Positions 1 through 7,324 of a DNA stretch of 12,559 nt are shown in pieces. The position numbers were made by a program, and so were the translations under genes. The notes below the pieces were generated by a model. That model made no database searches, was not told where the DNA came from, and saw nothing but the letters and a program-made list of their open reading frames with translations. Each line of letters opens with the position of its first letter. The stretch's first letter is position 1. The DNA is taken from contig JAFGGF010000356.1 of NCBI GenBank assembly GCA_016930735.1, positions 1 to 12,559 of the forward strand. Reading direction: 5' to 3'. This DNA comes from Prolixibacteraceae bacterium. Lineage in GTDB: Bacteria > Bacteroidota > Bacteroidia > Bacteroidales > Prolixibacteraceae.

Positions 1-659
1 AATAACCGGATGTATTCTTCCAGTTCTTTGTTTTTTTCTTCCAGCTCTTTCGTTCTTTCCTTAACAAGTTCTTCCAGTTGATCCCGGTATTTCCTTAATT
101 CTTCTTCAGCCTGTTTTCGTTCAAGTATTTCTTTTTCGAGTTTTTCAGCATATCTTCTCAACTCTTTTTCGGCTTTTTCAGTCTGAAGCATCTTATCTTC
201 AATTTTTCTGACCAAAACTTCATTATACTCCTTCAGCACAACAGTTTCTGATTGCTGAACAGTTACTCTGGATTGAATAGTTTTCCCCTCAATGTCATTT
301 AAATAATCATTAACAATCTTTACAAAAATGTCCGGTTCCTGGGGTTTTAAAATAAATTTATCTGCACCAATACTTATGGCATATTCTTCATCTTTTTCAT
401 CGGTATAGGTAGCAGTATAAAAAAAGAACGGGATATTTTGCAGGGTTTTGTCTTTTTTACATTCCCTGCAAAGAGTAAACCCATCCATTATAGGCATTAA
501 TATATCGGATATTATAATATCCGGGACTATATTCCTCATAAGCCCCAACGCTTCGGCTCCGTTTTTTGCAGCAAAAATTTTATACCCTTCCGATTCCAGC
601 ATAACCTGCAATAAATAAAGATTTTCAGGCTTGTCATCAACCAATAAAATATTTTTCAT
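1..659 (-). CDS. Response regulator receiver protein with coiled-coil extension (3' end outside window)
   Basis: Read directly from the minus strand: ATG at 659-657, then 219 uninterrupted codons to the window edge, so the C-terminus is missing. Residues 1-120 are a CheY-like receiver domain. The acidic pair D8/D9 follows the start LLVDDKPEN, the phosphoacceptor is D52 (ISDILMPIMDG), T82 is the switch residue and K105-P106 closes the domain. From about residue 125 the chain becomes a highly charged helix with heptad-like Glu/Lys/Leu content, ending near EELVKERTKELEEKNKELEE and then EYIRL. In this phylum such linkers commonly lead into a PAS or histidine-kinase module, so the full protein may be a receiver-kinase hybrid. 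That is inference, because the decisive part is outside the window. It starts 6 bp after the stop of the preceding receiver gene and is surely co-transcribed with it. The phosphodonor is probably the kinase two genes upstream. Confidence 0.9.
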   Translation of the reverse strand, partial: MKNILLVDDKPENLYLLQVMLESEGYKIFAAKNGAEALGLMRNIVPDIIISDILMPIMDGFTLCRECKKDKTLQNIPFFFYTATYTDEKDEEYAISIGADKFILKPQEPDIFVKIVNDYLNDIEGKTIQSRVTVQQSETVVLKEYNEVLVRKIEDKMLQTEKAEKELRRYAEKLEKEILERKQAEEELRKYRDQLEELVKERTKELEEKNKELEEYIRL

Positions 660-665
660 AAAGAA

Positions 666-1028
666 TCAAATAAAAGTTTCCATTTGAGATATAAAAGTAT
701 CGGGGTCGATCGGTTTTTCAATATAACCGGTGGCACCCGATTCCAGGGCCTTTTCCTTATCGCCTACCATTGCATAGGAAGTAACGGCGATAATGGGTGT
801 AATCAATAAATCGTTGTTTTTACGAAGTTCACGTGCTACAGTATAGCCATCCATTTCAGGCAACTGGATATCGAGCAGGATAACATCAGGTTTTGCCTCT
901 TTTGCAAGAGCAATCCCTTCACGCCCGTTAAAAGCCTGTATAACTTCATAGTTGCTGTCTTCGAGCAAATATGTCAACATATACATATTCTGAGGTGTAT
1001 CTTCAATTATCAATACCTTTTGTTTCAT
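666..1028 (-). CDS. Single-domain response regulator (DivK/CheY-like)
   Basis: A stand-alone receiver of 120 residues with no output domain. Numbering from ATG at 1028: acidic pair E9/D10 (LIIEDTPQN), phosphoacceptor D53 (ILLDIQLPEMDG), switch Thr83 in AVTSYAMVGD, and K105-P106 in YIEKPIDP. The TSYAM..D..KAL..GATGYIEKPI pattern is typical of DivK-type receivers that pass phosphate or act by protein contact. The open frame extends two codons upstream to a GTG at 1034. I chose the ATG because MKQKVLIIED matches the usual beginning of receiver domains and leaves a 13-bp gap to the kinase stop. It lies directly downstream of the sensor kinase and 6 bp upstream of a second receiver gene, so it is most likely a phosphorylation target of that kinase. 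No DNA-binding or enzymatic output is present in this protein. Confidence 0.92.
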   Translation of the reverse strand: MKQKVLIIEDTPQNMYMLTYLLEDSNYEVIQAFNGREGIALAKEAKPDVILLDIQLPEMDGYTVARELRKNNDLLITPIIAVTSYAMVGDKEKALESGATGYIEKPIDPDTFISQMETFI

Positions 1029-1041
1029 AAACACTAATGTT

Positions 1042-2907
1042 TTATAATGGCAATGTTATTGTAAATTTACTTCCAACTCCGAAATTAGATTCCACTTCAA
1101 TTGTACCTCCTAACATTTCTGTCAGTTTTTTACATATTGATAAACCTAAGCCTGTGCCTTCATGTCGGCGCGATAATCCGGTATCAATTTGTATAAAGGG
1201 TTTAAATAAGCGGTCAAGTTTATCCTGTTCTATCCCGATTCCGGTATCTATAACTTCCAGTTTAATGTTTTTGCCGGATCTATAACATTTTATTTCAACC
1301 GAACCTGTTTCCGTAAATTTTATAGCATTACTCAATAAATTCAGGAGCATTTGTTGTACCCGTAATTTATCGCTATTAATTTCGCAAATATTTTTTTCAA
1401 CAGATACTATTAATCCTATATTTTTTTTATCGGCAAACTGTTTGTTCTGTTCTACGGCTTTATTAATTACATCGATAATATTAAATTGTTCAAAATTAAG
1501 CTTTAGTTGGCCTGCCTCAATTTTAGAGATATCAAGGACATCGTTTATTAAAGAGAGTAAATGCCTGGAGCTTTGCTGAACCATGCCAAGTTGTTTTTTC
1601 TGTTCATCATTTAATTTACCCGGCCTTTCCTGTAATAAAATTCCGGTAAATCCAATGATTGAATTTAACGGCGTTCTGAGTTCGTGTGACATGGTCGCCA
1701 GAAAAGCAGATTTCAGATGGTCGGCTGAAAGAGCTCTTTCCTTTTCAATTTCAAGTTCGGCTGTCCTTTTTGCCACCAGTTGTTCCAGGTTATGGCGATG
1801 AAGTTCAAGTTCCTTTTCTGTCTTTTTACGGTCAGTAATATCTGTACTTATTCCAACCAAGGCAATTGGTTTATTTTCATTATTGTAAATTACTGTTGTT
1901 AATAAAAGAATCGGGAATTCCGAACCATCCTTTCTCCTGTTGAATAATTCACCTTTCCACCCGCCTTTTAAGGTAGCCGGCAAAATTTCGTCAATAATTT
2001 CCTTTGGATTATTGGGTGAACGGATAGCTTCAATGTTTTTCCCTATTAATTCGTTTTCTGTAAAACCATAAGTTTTGGTAAATGATTGATTTACAAAAAT
2101 GATCCTGTCATCCAAATCGGTAATTGTAACCGACTCATTGATATTCCGTACGACCTGAGCCAGGAAAGAGATTTCTTTTTCAGCCTCATCTCTTTCTTTA
2201 TTACGTTTTGACAATTGCTCCATTAAATGGTTGAACTGATTATATAAAATACCAATTTCATCATTTCCATGAGGCTTGAGTTTTACACTAAAATCCTGAT
2301 TTTTTGAAATTTCAGCTGTTTTCCTGGCCAGTTTCAGAATGGGTTTTGTAAAAACTTTTTGAAGATTGGCAGCTAAAAAGTAAGAAATAGCAACCATTAC
2401 CAAAAATACGCCTGAAAGCAATAACACAAGGTTTCGGCTTTGTTGCCTTAACTTAAATGAGTCTGCAACAACATATAAATTTCCGATTTTTTCTCCTTCA
2501 AAAACAATGGGCTCGTTAACATAAAAAAAACCATTTCTATATCCGGAACCGGTTAACGGTAAATTTTTCACACTAATTTTCCCGGGCAATGAGTCAGGAT
2601 AAGTTACGAATAGATTATTGTCTTTATCCAGTAAATATCCTATTTTAACCCCTTCCATAAATTTTAACCTTGACAATGCTTCTACTGCTTGTTGTTTGGC
2701 CTGGAAAGTGAGAGGGACAATACAGTAATCTCCGATCAATTTTACATTTAACTTTAATTCAGACTGGGTTTCCTTTTTTAACCTATTCAGGTCTTTACTG
2801 GCAATAAAAATAAATCCCAATGAATTTATACTGACTGCAACCAATAAAATAATTGCAATCATTTTATTTTTTATTGAAATATTTTTTAAGAATCTAATTC
2901 TGCCCAT
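1042..2907 (-). CDS. Transmembrane sensor histidine kinase (CHASE8-like, HAMP, PAS, HisKA, HATPase_c)
   Basis: An inner-membrane sensor kinase of 621 residues, numbered from ATG at 2907. A membrane helix at about 16-37 is followed by a periplasmic domain at about 38-157. That domain has the YfiN/CHASE8-type pattern of an N-terminal helix, Ala-rich region and GYLLDKDNNLFVTYP strands. A second helix follows at about 159-182, then HAMP (about 183-236), PAS (about 250-360, ITDLDDRIIFVNQSF), a short coiled coil (LEQLVAKRTAELE), HisKA with His408 in MSHELRTP, and an ATPase domain with N527 (LLNLLSNAIKFT), DTGIGI at 554-559 and GTGLGL at 584-589. There is no attached receiver, so phosphate should pass to the two separate receiver proteins downstream. 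A longer frame begins at TTG 2916. The ATG is preferred because it overlaps the upstream yfiR-like gene by 14 bp, which suggests translational coupling. CHASE8 is assigned by eye and by neighbour; the kinase assignment is very secure. Confidence 0.93.
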   Translation of the reverse strand: MGRIRFLKNISIKNKMIAIILLVAVSINSLGFIFIASKDLNRLKKETQSELKLNVKLIGDYCIVPLTFQAKQQAVEALSRLKFMEGVKIGYLLDKDNNLFVTYPDSLPGKISVKNLPLTGSGYRNGFFYVNEPIVFEGEKIGNLYVVADSFKLRQQSRNLVLLLSGVFLVMVAISYFLAANLQKVFTKPILKLARKTAEISKNQDFSVKLKPHGNDEIGILYNQFNHLMEQLSKRNKERDEAEKEISFLAQVVRNINESVTITDLDDRIIFVNQSFTKTYGFTENELIGKNIEAIRSPNNPKEIIDEILPATLKGGWKGELFNRRKDGSEFPILLLTTVIYNNENKPIALVGISTDITDRKKTEKELELHRHNLEQLVAKRTAELEIEKERALSADHLKSAFLATMSHELRTPLNSIIGFTGILLQERPGKLNDEQKKQLGMVQQSSRHLLSLINDVLDISKIEAGQLKLNFEQFNIIDVINKAVEQNKQFADKKNIGLIVSVEKNICEINSDKLRVQQMLLNLLSNAIKFTETGSVEIKCYRSGKNIKLEVIDTGIGIEQDKLDRLFKPFIQIDTGLSRRHEGTGLGLSICKKLTEMLGGTIEVESNFGVGSKFTITLPL

Positions 2908-3451
2908 TTGTTTCAATAATTACCGCATAACTTAACAGTAAGCTGTTAATATTCAGTACCGACTTTTCAATTGCACTTTTATTAACCTCGTATCGTATAT
3001 AATTTTCCTCATTAAACAGGTTGATCTCTACTCCTTTACTTCCAAAACCATTGGAATCACCGATTGTTAAAATCGGCTTTCCGGTTGTATACTCCAATAT
3101 TTTAGAAAGGTTCTCCTTTTCCGATCCGGAAATAAACAGGATATTACAGGATCCGATTTCTTCTATCGTTGAAATATATTCAACCTTCACTTCCTGTTTT
3201 TGTACTTTAACCGAACTGAATAATTCTTCAAGTACACTTCCAAACGGATTTTCACCGATTACTTTAATTACAAACAGGTTCGTTGTATTAAACCCTTCGG
3301 AAGCTTCAGGCCATTGAATAAAATGAGTAAACTTTTCAATAAATCCCGCTTTAATTAATGGTTCGCGTGATTGAGCCAATAAATCATTTTTTAATGTTAG
3401 TGTCTGGAGGATCAGAATAAAAAAGACAATATTTTTCAATTTATTTTTCAT
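2894..3451 (-). CDS. YfiR family (DUF4154) periplasmic protein
   Basis: A secreted protein of 185 residues. A signal peptide (KNKLKNIVFFILILQ... cut near A26-Q27) precedes a domain with YfiR-family hallmarks: IKAGFIEKFTHFIQWPE, the strand FVIKVIGENPFG, CNILFISGSE, PILTIGDSNGF and a C-terminal RYEVNKSAIEKSVLNINSLL. In Pseudomonas, YfiR binds the periplasmic CHASE8 sensor of the diguanylate cyclase YfiN and represses it, and YfiB relieves this. Here the next gene, overlapping by 14 bp, is a kinase with a CHASE8-like sensor, so this protein is plausibly its periplasmic regulator; that is inference from family and context. Only one Cys (C102) occurs in the mature part, so the disulfides described for Pseudomonas YfiR cannot both form. 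The start is supported by an AGGAAAG ribosome-binding site just upstream (about 3455-3461). The gene follows the TonB receptor by 26 bp. Confidence 0.88.
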   Translation of the reverse strand: MKNKLKNIVFFILILQTLTLKNDLLAQSREPLIKAGFIEKFTHFIQWPEASEGFNTTNLFVIKVIGENPFGSVLEELFSSVKVQKQEVKVEYISTIEEIGSCNILFISGSEKENLSKILEYTTGKPILTIGDSNGFGSKGVEINLFNEENYIRYEVNKSAIEKSVLNINSLLLSYAVIIETNGQN

Positions 3452-3477
3452 ATAACTTTCCTACAAATAAATACCGG

Positions 3478-5478
3478 CTAATTATTTTTAAGGCCAAAAT
3501 TATAAGTGGCTTTCAAAGAAACAATCCGTTGTGGTTGCCTGTACCTTCCTTCAAATCGGTTCGACGGATGATAATATTCGGTATTTAAAATATTATTGGC
3601 TTTTAACTGAAAAGTAAAGTTATTAATCCCGCTATATGTCAGGCATCCATGAAATACAAGGGCATCATCAATTTTATCATCGCCTGTGGCCGGGATGATC
3701 GTGGGATTATTCCTGTCGCCCAGGTAATTTGCCCTGAGGTTCAGGTTCATATTTTTACTTAAAGAATATGTAGCTCCTGTGTTTGCACAATGGCGTGAAA
3801 TTTCTGGAATCAAATTTTCATGCTGATCATATGAATCATTAAATGTATAATTAATGTAAAAAGTTAAATTATTTGCAATATAATCTGCATTCAGCTCAAA
3901 GCCTGCTGTGTTGACTTCATTTTCATTGATCCACCTGTCGAATTCCTGATTGGTTTGTTTAGTAAGTTTATTACTGATCATGTTATAATAAACTGCCCCG
4001 CTAATGTTAATTTTTTCGTTAATCTTATAAGAAACTGAAAGCTCCCATGATTTCATTTTTTCAGGCTCTAGGTTTTCATTCCCTGTGCCATAAGTATAAT
4101 CCCAGGGCCTTGGTGACCTGAATGCTGTATTATAAAGTACTTTTGCAATAAAATTATTTTTCTGAAAAATCAATCCTACCCTGGGGATAAATACCTGTCC
4201 GTAATAGCTCGAGAAATCATGCCTGATGCCACCGCTAAATGATAATTCTTTTATGAGTGAATACTTAATGTGTGAATAATAGCTGAAAAGATTGTTGTTT
4301 AAAATTTTTGGCTTTGATGGTACCGCAGGGGATTCTGCCTGTGAATTGCTATAGGTTTCTGAAAATCCTTCAGACAGCCATTCGGTTTCACCAATTAAAC
4401 CAGCTATGATCAGTAGCTTTTCAGATGGTGAAAAATTCAGTTGGTTTTCAATTCCTGCCAACTGATTCGGCCGGTAATAACCAATTTGCATACCAGGATC
4501 AGAATCAGATGCTTTAACAATGGCATTTATTGTATTTGATTTAACAGTTGCATCTCTGAAATACCCTGTTGATTTAAACGACCAGTTTTTATGAAATTCA
4601 TTTAAATATTTTAAATAGGCATTCAGAAAATATATATCCCACAAAGAATTTTTATCGAGGTAAATATCATCGACCGATTTGAAATTAGTGGTCATAGAAG
4701 CTCTTTTTTCCTGATAATCAACTCCTGCATCCAGTTTTTTAATTTTTAACCGGGCTGAAAATGAAAGGTCATTCTCAAAGTTTTCCATATCATTGGTCCA
4801 GTTGAAATCTCCCCTGGCTCCTTTCAGATTTGCTTTTTCGGAAGTTTTATACTGCCCCGAAAATGAATATCCAATGTTTTCAGACGGATTGTTTTTAACA
4901 TTAAAATCGATCATCCCAGTATTAAAATTCCCTCCCTGTATGCTTATATGTGAATGTTTCTGATCCGGTCTTTTTGTAATAATATTAATAATCCCTGAAA
5001 CAGCATTTGTTCCGTACAGAGCCGAAGCAGGGCCATATACCACTTCAATCTGTTTAATATCTGACATGATAAATTGCCCGCCAGCATAAAAACCCCCTGA
5101 GTTTAATTCGTTAATCTGAACACCATCTATCATCAACAAAATAAGGTTATTCTGGCTTGGAACCCCACGCATAAAAATATAACTGTTAAAACCATTGATA
5201 TTCCTGAACTGGAATCCAGGCAAATCAGACAAGGCTTCTTCCAGCGTAAAATAACCTCTGTTTCTGATTTGTTCTACTGTAACAATAAAAACAGTTGCCG
5301 GAACTTCATTAACCGGTTGTTGTATTTTTGAAGCAGTAACAACCTGAATGTTAAGCAAATCGGTGAGAGTCATATTAAGAATATCCTCTGTCCCGAGAGT
5401 GTCCGTTTTTTGGGCAAAAGCATTTACAGCTAAAATCTGTCCAGCAAGGAAAAAAATATAAAACAGCACCTTTTTCAT
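3478..5478 (-). CDS. TonB-dependent outer-membrane receptor
   Basis: A 666-residue outer-membrane protein. A signal peptide (MKKVLFYIFFLAGQILAVNAFA) is followed by a plug domain at about 45-165 (VPATVFIVTVEQIRNRGY, LPGFQF, LLMIDGVQINE, IEVVYGPASALYGTNAVSG, INIITKRP) and a long beta-barrel ending in the aromatic strand SLKATYNFGL. There is no N-terminal carboxypeptidase-like extension, so it is not a SusC-type glycan importer; it resembles BtuB/CirA-type receptors. The segment before the plug (TLTDLLNIQVVTASK) is typical of receptors found beside YfiR-like proteins and sensor proteins in environmental bacteria. The ligand cannot be read from sequence. The position 26 bp upstream of the yfiR-like gene and the kinase suggests a sensing or signal-transducing role rather than pure import. 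No metabolic or ABC transporter genes accompany it. Confidence 0.93.
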   Translation of the reverse strand: MKKVLFYIFFLAGQILAVNAFAQKTDTLGTEDILNMTLTDLLNIQVVTASKIQQPVNEVPATVFIVTVEQIRNRGYFTLEEALSDLPGFQFRNINGFNSYIFMRGVPSQNNLILLMIDGVQINELNSGGFYAGGQFIMSDIKQIEVVYGPASALYGTNAVSGIINIITKRPDQKHSHISIQGGNFNTGMIDFNVKNNPSENIGYSFSGQYKTSEKANLKGARGDFNWTNDMENFENDLSFSARLKIKKLDAGVDYQEKRASMTTNFKSVDDIYLDKNSLWDIYFLNAYLKYLNEFHKNWSFKSTGYFRDATVKSNTINAIVKASDSDPGMQIGYYRPNQLAGIENQLNFSPSEKLLIIAGLIGETEWLSEGFSETYSNSQAESPAVPSKPKILNNNLFSYYSHIKYSLIKELSFSGGIRHDFSSYYGQVFIPRVGLIFQKNNFIAKVLYNTAFRSPRPWDYTYGTGNENLEPEKMKSWELSVSYKINEKINISGAVYYNMISNKLTKQTNQEFDRWINENEVNTAGFELNADYIANNLTFYINYTFNDSYDQHENLIPEISRHCANTGATYSLSKNMNLNLRANYLGDRNNPTIIPATGDDKIDDALVFHGCLTYSGINNFTFQLKANNILNTEYYHPSNRFEGRYRQPQRIVSLKATYNFGLKNN

Positions 5479-5600
5479 GATCTGAGTTTTTTACTGTTAT
5501 TCATCCCCAGATTAAAGTTACAAAACTCTAAACCCATTTAAAAGTGGAAGTATAAATTATTTTTAATATGATAAGTAAAACGCCTGATTTTTTGAATATA

Positions 5601-6596
5601 TTAATCGAACATATTCATTACATCTTTTCTGGAATTAATTTTAAGTTTGGAGTAAATACTATTTATATGTGATTTCACAGTGCTTATTTCAATATTCAAT
5701 TCTTCTGAAATTTCTTTATTTGAATTCCCGTTTTTCAGATACTTCAGGATTTTTCTTTCCTGGTTTGTCAAATTATTTAATAAGGATTTTCTTTTCTTTT
5801 TATATTGAAAGAAAAGAATTGTAAGAAAAATACCTGTAATAAATCCTAAAAGAATAAATAATAAATTGTAATGTTTTTTATGGTAATTATTGTTTGGAAT
5901 GGATTTTCTGAATTCATTAAAATAACCTGATCTATTGGATTCCCATTTTTCTAAAAAGCGTTGATAATATTGCGGATTTTCTTCCAGATCGTATTCATAT
6001 TTACTTTTATAAAGTGCATACAGTGCAACAATTGGGTGAGAAGTAGTATCGGCAATTTCTTTTAATTTTTCTGATAAAGCTGTATTCATCAATTCCCTTT
6101 TTATGGAGGAGCCACTAAAATCAGCAGTGTCAATGTACAATACCAACCGATTGATTTCCTGTAAGGTTTCATTAGGTAAATACCCTGATATCGCGGCATC
6201 AGAAATAAGGTTTGTGGCTGGATTGTTTTTAATTTCTATAGAACTTTGATTATTAGCAATAAAAAACAGATGGTTTTCATCCTTACCCCCAATTATCAGC
6301 GAGGCAGGAGGATCTCCTTTTTTTGATAAATGAATCCTGTATAATTTGTCTTCATCAGTTAAATAATCGATGTTAAAAATAAATTCTCCATTATCTTTTA
6401 ATTCTGCATTTTCAATGATCATATTATTCGACATTGAATAAATATTATCCAAATCAGGAATCAGCGATAAATATACAGTTGGGGCCCAGGTAGAATCGAG
6501 ATACAGTTGGCCTTTTAGTACTGAATGAGCCCTGATTTGGAAACTTAACAGAATTAGCAGGAAAAAAATAACATGTTTGTTTTTAAGAAGTCTCAT
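5601..6596 (-). CDS. Membrane-anchored LuxR-type (HTH) transcriptional regulator
   Basis: 331 residues in an extracytoplasmic-sensor, membrane, DNA-binding order. A signal peptide or N-terminal helix (residues 5-23) is followed by a beta-rich segment at about 25-125 (LKGQLYLDSTWAPTVYLSLI...) resembling the N-terminal sandwich seen in DUF4369-type envelope proteins. A mostly helical stretch follows to about 240, then one strong membrane helix at 244-263 followed by the basic stop KKKRK. A LuxR-type helix-turn-helix occupies 276-331 (LTNQERKILKYLKNGNSNKEI, then STVKSH and KLKINSRKDV). It is therefore expected to sense an envelope signal and contact DNA from the membrane, without a receiver domain. 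It lies 41 bp after a small secreted protein gene, which may be its partner, and 122 bp upstream of the TonB receptor gene with no obvious terminator between, so it may control and be co-transcribed with the whole cluster. The sensor ligand is unknown. Confidence 0.85.
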   Translation of the reverse strand: MRLLKNKHVIFFLLILLSFQIRAHSVLKGQLYLDSTWAPTVYLSLIPDLDNIYSMSNNMIIENAELKDNGEFIFNIDYLTDEDKLYRIHLSKKGDPPASLIIGGKDENHLFFIANNQSSIEIKNNPATNLISDAAISGYLPNETLQEINRLVLYIDTADFSGSSIKRELMNTALSEKLKEIADTTSHPIVALYALYKSKYEYDLEENPQYYQRFLEKWESNRSGYFNEFRKSIPNNNYHKKHYNLLFILLGFITGIFLTILFFQYKKKRKSLLNNLTNQERKILKYLKNGNSNKEISEELNIEISTVKSHINSIYSKLKINSRKDVMNMFD

Positions 6597-6637
6597 ACTT
6601 CGATTATAATTTCTTAAGTTTTTATGTTTAATCTTCC

Positions 6638-7108
6638 TTAATGCAATTTGGGTATATCTGTCTGCTGTGAATTTACTTCAATTTTGCCATACACGAGCTT
6701 AGGAATAGCTTTTATTATCCAAATTCCCTTCATGGGATTTTCAAATGTTTTACTTATTTTTCCAGATGCTTCATCAAATATCATTGATTCAACTGGTGTA
6801 GTATTATCCATTTCTTCGCCAGCTACTGAACTTTCAATTTTGAAACTTTCCTGAGTTTTGCCGGCCGGATCTATAATTTCAATTTTTAAGGTTCCTGTTT
6901 TCACCCAACTGCTTATCACCAGGTGAAGGTATTTATTTCTCCCATAACATTCAACCTTGATTTCTTTTATTTTAGATGCTTCAGATGCTGCCTTAATTTG
7001 AATGGACCTGTTATAGTCAAGACTAAAATCACTTTGTGCTTGTACGCAATTAAACAATATTAAATTAGTCAACATTAATAATGATAATAATTTAGCTGTT
7101 TTTTTCAT
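6638..7108 (-). CDS. Small secreted protein of unknown function
   Basis: 156 residues that I do not recognise as a named family. A clear Sec signal peptide (MKKTAKLLSLLMLTNLILFNCVQAQS, cut near QA-Q) precedes a beta-rich mature part of about 130 residues. The pattern LHLVISSWVKTGTLKIEIIDPAGK ... FENPMKGIWIIKAIP resembles the jelly-roll or pre-peptidase-like beta sandwiches of secreted proteins, without catalytic motifs. The Cys in LFNC is not in a good lipobox, so a soluble periplasmic or exported form is more likely than a lipoprotein. It is the first gene of the minus-strand cluster, with a good Bacteroidota promoter about 35 bp upstream, and it lies 41 bp before the membrane-anchored LuxR regulator. 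A role as ligand-binding partner or target of that regulator is inference from position only. Confidence 0.75.
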   Translation of the reverse strand: MKKTAKLLSLLMLTNLILFNCVQAQSDFSLDYNRSIQIKAASEASKIKEIKVECYGRNKYLHLVISSWVKTGTLKIEIIDPAGKTQESFKIESSVAGEEMDNTTPVESMIFDEASGKISKTFENPMKGIWIIKAIPKLVYGKIEVNSQQTDIPKLH

Positions 7109-7142
7109 TTTTTATAAATTTTATGGTTAATAATTTTTGAAA

Positions 7143-7174
7143 CAAATTTATTGTCCTTTGTCTAGATGTAGAAA
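7143..7174 (-). promoter_or_regulatory. Bacteroidota-type promoter for the signalling cluster
   Basis: On the minus strand a perfect -7 element TAAATTTG (7150-7143) is preceded, 20 bp away, by TTTC (7174-7171), one base off the -33 consensus TTTG. Initiation would fall near 7137, giving a short leader before the ATG at 7108. It is the only good match found upstream of the cluster. Confidence 0.5.
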
Positions 7175-7246
7175 TTTTTAAGGACTGAATAAGGGATAAG
7201 AAAAGGATGAAAAAATGTTGGCCAACCAGTATTTTCTGTTCTTTTA

Positions 7247-7293
7247 AAGAAATTTCTTAAGATTTTGCAATTTGTAAATTACATTTTGTAAAT
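7247..7293. repeat. Palindrome and paired direct repeats in the divergent intergenic region
   Basis: A perfect 12-bp palindrome, AAGAAATTTCTT (7247-7258), is followed by two copies of TTTGTAAAT (7271-7279 and 7285-7293) spaced 14 bp start to start. They lie between the cluster promoter and the lplA start, where an operator could sit. The region is AT-rich, so chance is possible. No convincing promoter with correct spacing could be assigned for lplA here; TACATTTT at 7280-7287 is a partial -7 match. Confidence 0.3.
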
Positions 7294-7324
7294 CGCATGG
7301 TATAAAACAGCATTGAATTAGTAT

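Noticed and set aside
1037..1801. Plus-strand open frames opposite the histidine kinase
   Set aside because: The minus-strand kinase has all catalytic motifs over this stretch. The opposite frames have low-complexity compositions without domains.
6638..7108. Lipoprotein assignment for the small secreted protein because of Cys in LFNC
   Set aside because: The residue before Cys is Asn, not Gly/Ala/Ser, and a normal signal-peptidase I site (QA-Q) follows directly.
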